The position numbers and the translations under genes were made by a program. Positions 8,766 to 12,976 of a DNA stretch of 12,976 nucleotides are shown here, piece after piece. Below the pieces are notes generated by a model. It was not told the DNA's origin and did not search any database. It saw only the letters and a list, made by a program, of their open reading frames with translations. The stretch's first letter is position 1, and each line of letters starts with the position of its first letter. Source of the stretch: Gyrodactylus bullatarudis (Eukaryota > Platyhelminthes > Monogenea > Gyrodactylidea > Gyrodactylidae); assembly GCA_012064415.1 (NCBI GenBank), contig SSNU01000056.1, forward strand, positions 55,939 through 68,914, in the 5' to 3' direction.

Positions 8766-9299
8766 TATCAAGATACCAAAAATTAAAAGCCTATTAATAA
8801 TAGGTCTAATGATATTAAATTACCTCCGTTTAATGTTGGTACACTAAAATGCCTGAATCTTCTCGAGATACAGGGAAGAGTTTAGTAACCAAATGGGACT
8901 TGGAAATCCAATGCCTGAATGCATAATCAAGGCAATGGCGGTACTCCCCACAGTTGGACGGGAAAGAGCCCTTGGTACCTTTCTAGTGAGGGTATCAAGC
9001 TGCAGAAATTTAAAAGAGAAAGGGAGGACGATTTTCGCTCAGGCGTAATCGATAGATACTATTAGGAAGATTCGCATGACATAACAAAAAGTCAAAGAGA
9101 ATTAAGAATAAGTGGTACTTAGAACAAGGGGAACTATGCGAAACAGCTGCTCGTGCAAACGATGCAGCAAAAATGTTTCAAATAGCTAAGAACATCAATA
9201 ACTTGGGTGTAATAAACTTCTCTTCTGATAAGAAATGCCCATCCTTCCTAATGAAAAGGCATATTGAAACCCTTTTCGAATCCAATAAAATATCTCTAA
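8766..9299 (+). pseudogene. LINE endonuclease-RT linker, frame-broken
   Basis: Fragments of coding sequence in shifting frames. The clearest is about 9100-9300: KWYLEQGELCETAARANDA, KMFQIAKNINNLG, IETLFESNK. This matches the basic/alanine-rich connector that precedes LINE reverse transcriptases. It shifts frame before the TAA at 9297-9299. Bases 8766-9100 are too degraded to read securely. Confidence 0.6.
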
Positions 9300-10727
9300 T
9301 GCGCTCTTTCGACCCAACAGCTTGATTCCCCGATAACAGGTGAAGAAGTCAGCAACGCAATCGTCGAGCTGAGGGCAGGCAAGTCCCCAGGTATCTGCGG
9401 TATCACAGTGGATGAAATCAAGGCAGTTTCCCACTTATTATGCGATGCCCTGGCTGTTGAATATACCAGGTATCTGATGGCACCTGAAGATATCCCATCA
9501 GAATACAACACATCTAAATGCATAACCAAGTACAAAAAAGGCAGCTCAGATGATCCCAAAAATTATAGGACCATATTCCTAATAGATACTTTTGGGGAAG
9601 TCTTTGCAAAAGTCCTACTGTCCAGATTTCAAAAAAGCTGTGATACCAACCTCCACCCCTTGCAATTCGGCTTTCGCAAAGGCAGATCAACCCAGTGCGC
9701 AATCCTGTTGACGAACAGACTAATCCTCCAATTCAAAAAGGAGAAACGTACGCTACTGGGAGCAGCCATTGACCTGAGCAAGGCCTTTGACACAATGAGC
9801 AAAGAAGCAATCTTCGAGGCTATTGATGCACTGGATCTTAGTACAGCAGTGAAAAGCTGTCTCAAAAAGCTCAACTCGGAGAACGTCTGCATACACGAGG
9901 GTGAGAGGATCAAACTGACTCGCGGCACCAGACAAGGATGTGTCCTTGGACCAACAATATTCAACATTGTCCTTGATGGCTGCCTAAAGAAATGGGAAGA
10001 AAAAACAGAAACAAGTAAGACGGTAAGTCTAAAACTTGATAATAACCAAAACTTTTCGATCCCATTCATAGCATACGCCGACGACGTCATGCTATTCAGC
10101 GAGTCCCCCGAGGATCTTGAACACAGAGTAAGGACGCTTACATCTGAGCTAGACAAAGTGGGTCTGTCAGTCAACAGGGACAAAACCCAGATGACAGTAC
10201 TTGTGGCAAAACAAGGTGTTGAATCACCCAATTTCGCCAACCACATAGAATACCTCGGGAACGTCATAGCCAAAGATGGGGCAAGGTTGATGACGGTAAA
10301 ACACAACAAAGGGAAAGCTAGGCAGAAGATCACAATGATTAGGCCAACATTGCAAAACCCGAAGTTATCAAACTACATAAAGGGCAATATGATCAATGCC
10401 TTCGTTAATAGCACTCTCTATTATGGCATGGCTGCCCATAATCTGACCCAATGTCAAGTCGAATCCCTCAACTCAGTCACGATGGATGCAAAGAGAATCG
10501 TGATGGGCAAAACACGACTAGACAAGGTCACCAATGAGGTCTTAAACAGGACGGTACCCTCAATGGCATACAAAGAATCCTTGTTGCGACAAAAAGTAAG
10601 TATTAACACGAGTCTCTCCCTCATCTTAGGAGAAACGCCCAGTCCTCAAACTCCTGTCCTACGGTTCAAAGATGCGATCTGTGTCTCGCTACATTCAAAA
10701 CAGCAAATGCACTATGCCAGCACATGA
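9300..10727 (+). CDS. LINE reverse transcriptase (intact domain of a broken ORF)
   Basis: An open frame of 475 codons follows TAA 9297-9299. No natural start codon is needed because it is the middle of a larger ORF. Motifs in order: ITGEEVSNAIVELRAGKSPG; KYKKGSSDDPKNYRTI (fingers); QFGFRKGRSTQCAI; AAIDLSKAFDT (motif A, catalytic Asp near 9771); GTRQGCVLGPTIFN (motif B); FIAYADDVMLF (motif C, YADD at 10074-10085, two catalytic Asp); GLSVNRDKTQMTVL (motif D); EYLGNVIAKDG (motif E); then a thumb/connection region ending in VNSTLYYGMAAHNLT and KRIVMGKTRLDK. It synthesises cDNA from the element's RNA at the nicked target. The last residues (about 10650-10727) are out of frame with the zinc fingers and are probably not native. 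ATGA at 10724-10727 is a chance overlap. Confidence 0.93.
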   Translation, partial: CALSTQQLDSPITGEEVSNAIVELRAGKSPGICGITVDEIKAVSHLLCDALAVEYTRYLMAPEDIPSEYNTSKCITKYKKGSSDDPKNYRTIFLIDTFGEVFAKVLLSRFQKSCDTNLHPLQFGFRKGRSTQCAILLTNRLILQFKKEKRTLLGAAIDLSKAFDTMSKEAIFEAIDALDLSTAVKSCLKKLNSENVCIHEGERIKLTRGTRQGCVLGPTIFNIVLDGCLKKWEEKTETSKTVSLKLDNNQNFSIPFIAYADDVMLFSESPEDLEHRVRTLTSELDKVGLSVNRDKTQMTVLVAKQGVESPNFANHIEYLGNVIAKDGARLMTVKHNKGKARQKITMIRPTLQNPKLSNYIKGNMINAFVNSTLYYGMAAHNLTQCQVESLNSVTMDAKRIVMGKTRLDKVTNEVLNRTVPSMAYKESLLRQKVSINTSLSLILGETPSPQTPVLRFKDAICVSLHSKQQMHYAST

Positions 10728-11406
10728 TACGAAACCACAAGGCACAACCCAAAGTAGACAACCGGATCTACTGTAGCTACGAGAGCTGTTACGCTAGCTA
10801 CAAGAGTCAGGCGGGGCTCAACCGGCACATCAAGCACTGCCATACTGACATCTCTATGACAGGCCAGAACGAGGGAAATGACCAACCTCAAGTGGAAACA
10901 ATGGCACTCCCCCCTAATATCACCATGCCAGTTGTCGAAACGCCAATAGCTGTGGACTTGCAACCAATACAAGCAACAAGCAGCACAGAACCTCTACCGC
11001 CAACAGAAAGGTCAACTTGATGACATTTATTGACAGGAAAAGCCTGCAATCTCATACAAGGAAAATGCACGTGAGGACTAGTCAGTACGACGACCCAAAT
11101 CGTGTGAGATGTCCGTTTGACGAGTGCTACGCCACCTTTGGTCAAGGGAATTCCAGAACGCTGACGGCGCACTGCAACGCCGACCACACCATACAGCAGC
11201 AGAAGGAAGTGGCAACAAATAGCAATCCAGCTTGGATTGTACCACGGCAAGGCACAACCTTTAAATGCTCGATATGTCCCAAGAGACTGGGCACACACAA
11301 AGGAATCGTCAACCACGGTAATCGAGACCACAGGATCTCGTTCATCACGGGAATGAAAGCTAGAGAAAGAGTACGTAACAGAACCAATAATTCTTCACAT
11401 AACTAA
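10643..11406 (+). pseudogene. C-terminal C2H2 zinc-finger array of the LINE
   Basis: In the frame of 10724, finger 1 begins before the visible ATG: CDLC-x12-H-x4-H (about 10660-10727). Finger 2 is CSYESC-x12-H-x4-H (about 10769-10842). A 1-nt shift at about 11010 leads to finger 3, FIDRKSLQSHTRKMH, which has lost its cysteines. Finger 4 is CPFDEC-x14-H-x4-H and finger 5 is CSIC-x12-H-x4-H, followed by a basic tail ending at TAA 11404-11406. A C-x2-C/C-x4-C alternation is visible. C2H2 fingers bind DNA or RNA, so these could choose the insertion site. This is an inference. A proline/threonine-rich spacer separates fingers 2 and 3. Confidence 0.85.
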
Positions 11407-11443
11407 CTCTTTTCTCGTAGACTACTTTTTCCGCCGCAAGCCT

Positions 11444-11505
11444 GGGGGCACCTTCACGCGGTTTATCCTGTGAGTAACCCAGAAATGGGTGAAACTAAGG
11501 CCCCC
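11444..11505 (+). other. 3' UTR stem-loop 1
   Basis: GGGGGC (11444-11449) pairs with GCCCCC (11500-11505), enclosing an inner hairpin ACCC-AGAAAT-GGGT (11477-11490). Confidence 0.55.
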
Positions 11506-11628
11506 GAACCCCATAATCTAACTCTTTTTAAGGCGATATTTTTATCTAAACAAAATTCGCTTGCTCTTGCAACACTAGATCACGAGGAACTTAGGCGTTT
11601 GAAATAACGACCGTCGTCAGAGGACTAA

Positions 11629-11671
11629 CCTATGCATGAGAAAGGTACTACCTGACTCACAAGTGCATAGG
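11629..11671 (+). other. 3' UTR stem-loop 2
   Basis: CCTATGCA (11629-11636) pairs perfectly with TGCATAGG (11664-11671). TGAG (11637-11640) can pair with CTCA (11656-11659), and GGT-ACT-ACC forms the tip. Confidence 0.6.
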
Positions 11672-11673
11672 AA

Positions 11674-11692
11674 GGGTTACTCAACTTAACCC
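11674..11692 (+). other. 3' UTR stem-loop 3
   Basis: GGGTTA (11674-11679), 7-base loop, TAACCC (11687-11692). Confidence 0.5.
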
Positions 11693-11795
11693 GGAACGTC
11701 CCAGGTGTGAAAACTCCTGTCTGTGTAAAGTGTTGCGGCGGAACAAGGGAATCCCGCCCTCCTACTTTAACATCCCAATGGGCACTGCTCCCGTT

Positions 11796-11809
11796 GATCC
11801 ACTTGGATC
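11796..11809 (+). other. 3' UTR terminal stem-loop
   Basis: GATCC-ACTT-GGATC, ending 7 bases before the first 28S base. Confidence 0.5.
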
Positions 11810-11816
11810 GTGATCG

Positions 11817-11858
11817 GGGATAACTGGCTTGTGGCGGACAAGCGTTCATAGCGACGTC

Positions 11859-11903
<45 letters not shown>

Positions 11904-11944
11904 GAATTCACCAAGCGTTGGATTGTTCACCCACCAATAGGGAA
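11817..11944 (+). rRNA. 28S rRNA fragment (domain V, 128 bp)
   Basis: Starts GGGATAACTGGCTTGTGGCG and ends ACCAATAGGGAA. This is the conserved domain V segment covering the peptidyl-transferase-side helices and A-loop region of the large-subunit rRNA. Against the animal consensus as I remember it there are two substitutions (GGCC to GGAC in the first 30 bases, CACTAATA to CACCAATA near the end). Real 28S would continue with CGTGAGC. Here it stops and AT-rich DNA follows, and no 28S lies upstream of the junction, so it is not a functional rRNA gene. Confidence 0.93.
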
Positions 11945-12690
11945 TAGAGATAGATTTGGCAAATTAAATTTTGAAAATTCCAAAACTCCTGGGCATACAA
12001 GTTGTAAATTATGTCAATTCATTATCAAATATCTTTATATTTTTTCCAAATTATTTCTTATTAAAGTGGCAGTAATTTTAGGAATCATGAGATATTTCTA
12101 TCAAAAATACCTAATTAAGACCTAACTACTTTATAGTAGTATAATAATTTTCGAATTGAAACTTAAATTGAAATTTTTATGAAAAAAAATTTTAAGGAAA
12201 TAATATCATGAAATTCATTAAAAATATTAAGATGGAAACGATTAGAATCATAATTCAACAATTTTGGTGAGAATATGTTTCGAGTATAATTTAAAACGTT
12301 TTATAAAATAATAACGTTTAAATGTAATATGATTATCGTTTTCGACTATTTTATAATTATTGCTTCTAAATATGAGTATACTTGAAGTTTACATTTTGTT
12401 TTACTTTATCATATTTTTGTAAATAAACTTGGCGATAATTCAAGAGGAAAAGAAAAATGTTTTTTACATTATGTCAAATCATTATTTATGACAAGTTTAT
12501 AATCAAATTAATGTGTCTTCTTTAAGGATGAATAGGCTATATGTATGGTAATTATTATAGTCAGAGTTTATCTTCTCGTGCAAAGTATGTTGTTTAAGAT
12601 GGTTTTACTATTTCTATTAACTTTATTTTCGCCACAGGACTTATATAAGTAAATGTTGGTTTCTAATAATGATAAAATTTATAGCAAAGG
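11945..12690. other. AT-rich stretch without gene
   Basis: Strongly AT-rich, with stops in all frames. I saw no rRNA, tRNA, repeat or transposon end. Confidence 0.6.
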
Positions 12691-12694
12691 TATT

Positions 12695-12976
12695 TCATTC
12701 CACAAAAAGTTTGGCAAGCTCTGCTTTTGCTTCAACAATTGAATGGGCCTTTTGGAATATTTCATTCATTTCAAGAAATATCGTCTTATTAGGAGCTTTT
12801 CTATATATTTTCCTGTTGGAATCTATCACTCTCATCATCAGATTTTGAGTTTTCTTAGAACAAAACGTCCCACAAGCCAATGTCGATATCTGAATCATTC
12901 TTTCAACTGCTTGGGTATTAGAATGCATTCCTTCAAATCGTATTCGTCGAAGTAAATTCAGATCTTGTGTTTTTAA
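12695..12976 (-). CDS. Hypothetical protein, C-terminal part (runs off window)
   Basis: The minus-strand frame is open from the window edge (12976) to TGA 12697-12695, 94 codons. An ATG at 12928 is possible, but no stop precedes it, so the start is probably outside the window. The residues are well mixed and helical-looking: MHSNTQAVERMIQIST, SKKTQNLMMRVIDSNRK, NKTIFLEMNEIFQKAH, and an end AKAELAKLFVE. I do not recognise a family. It could be a last exon of a host gene or another transposase tail. Confidence 0.42.
   Translation of the reverse strand, partial: LKTQDLNLLRRIRFEGMHSNTQAVERMIQISTLACGTFCSKKTQNLMMRVIDSNRKIYRKAPNKTIFLEMNEIFQKAHSIVEAKAELAKLFVE

Larger units (their letters stand above)
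8316..11816 (+). mobile_element. 5'-truncated EEP-type LINE with C-terminal C2H2 fingers
   Basis: Order: endonuclease (8316-8765), linker, reverse transcriptase (9300-10650), C2H2 zinc-finger region (10643-11345), structured 3' UTR (11407-11816), then 28S rRNA sequence. The body is visibly GC-richer than its flanks. The left end is a best guess from the first readable endonuclease residues. There is no poly(A) tail. Frame breaks at about 8673, about 9300-9320, about 10600-10660 and about 11010 make this copy inactive. The 28S junction and identical orientation suggest rDNA targeting, as in R-elements. However, those with many C2H2 fingers (R2 clade) carry them N-terminally and use a restriction-like endonuclease, so this architecture does not fit R1 or R2 as I know them. 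Clade unassigned. Confidence 0.82.
11407..11816 (+). other. LINE 3' UTR with serial stem-loops
   Basis: No coding frame. Four to five hairpins can be drawn (listed separately), the last ending 7 bases before the 28S junction. In R-elements the 3' UTR RNA is what the reverse transcriptase recognises, which is the likely role here. Confidence 0.7.

Noticed and set aside
9629..10333. Minus-strand 234-codon open frame
   Set aside because: It lies wholly antisense to the reverse transcriptase with all its catalytic motifs, so it is a shadow.
10596..10642. Possible intron (GTAAGT...CCCAG) linking the RT frame to the zinc-finger frame
   Set aside because: The phase works for a 47-nt intron, but LINEs move through spliced RNA and other breaks in this element are plain frameshifts, so a single-base shift is simpler. 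The nearer TTAG acceptor at 10629 gives the wrong frame.
10724..10727. ATGA stop-start overlap as translational coupling of two LINE ORFs
   Set aside because: The finger frame already encodes a complete C2H2 finger upstream of this ATG, so the overlap is a by-product of a frameshift.
11609..11618. GACCGTCGT in the LINE 3' UTR, also found in 28S just after the retained fragment
   Set aside because: Only about nine bases match and the surrounding sequence differs, so it is probably chance.
1..12976. CRISPR array, bacterial operon or phage features
   Set aside because: No spaced direct repeats, ribosome-binding-site-led ORFs or prokaryotic genes are present, and all recognised genes are eukaryotic transposons.

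Overview
The window looks like an AT-rich eukaryotic (most likely invertebrate animal) chromosome segment made almost wholly of transposable elements. There is no prokaryotic architecture. The reasons are an animal-type 28S rRNA fragment, three LINE/DNA-transposon superfamilies typical of animals, GT-AG introns and an AATAAA signal. The introns inferred inside one transposase are only 26, 28 and 30 nt. That is extreme for animals and recalls the very short introns known from dicyemid mesozoans, but this taxonomic hint is an inference only.

Layout, left to right. (1) 1-1692: a decayed minus-strand LINE. A proline-rich ORF1-like region (1465-776) runs in the same frame, through several stops, into the start of an AP-like endonuclease (about 454-245). 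Upstream of it lies a 20-bp tandem array packed with palindromes (1482-1692). (2) 1994-5686: a complete pogo/Tigger-type DNA transposon with TA target duplication, about 600-bp near-identical terminal inverted repeats, and a four-exon transposase with three 1-nt frameshifts. The transposase seems to carry two successive HTH/CENP-B-like heads before its DD(32)D catalytic core. The element sits exactly on the central TA of a perfect 58-bp palindrome. (3) 5727-5852: a short coding relic. (4) 6487-7396: a badly broken hAT transposase with its C-terminal dimerisation region. (5) About 8316-11816: a GC-richer, 5'-truncated, plus-strand LINE. It has endonuclease, linker, a long intact reverse transcriptase, about five C-terminal C2H2 zinc fingers (one degenerate) and a structured 3' UTR, and it ends directly on 128 bp of 28S rRNA (11817-11944) in the same orientation. 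(6) 11945-12690: AT-rich DNA without visible genes. (7) 12695-12976: the 3' end of an unidentified minus-strand open frame that runs off the window.

No host gene is securely identified and the elements do not form a pathway. They are independent insertions. The most notable item is the EEP-type LINE with a C-terminal zinc-finger array abutting 28S rDNA, a plausible site-specific rDNA retrotransposon lineage. Next come the Tigger element's long arms, palindromic target, tiny introns and doubled DNA-binding head. Several frame breaks fall in homopolymers, so assembly error must be weighed against decay.
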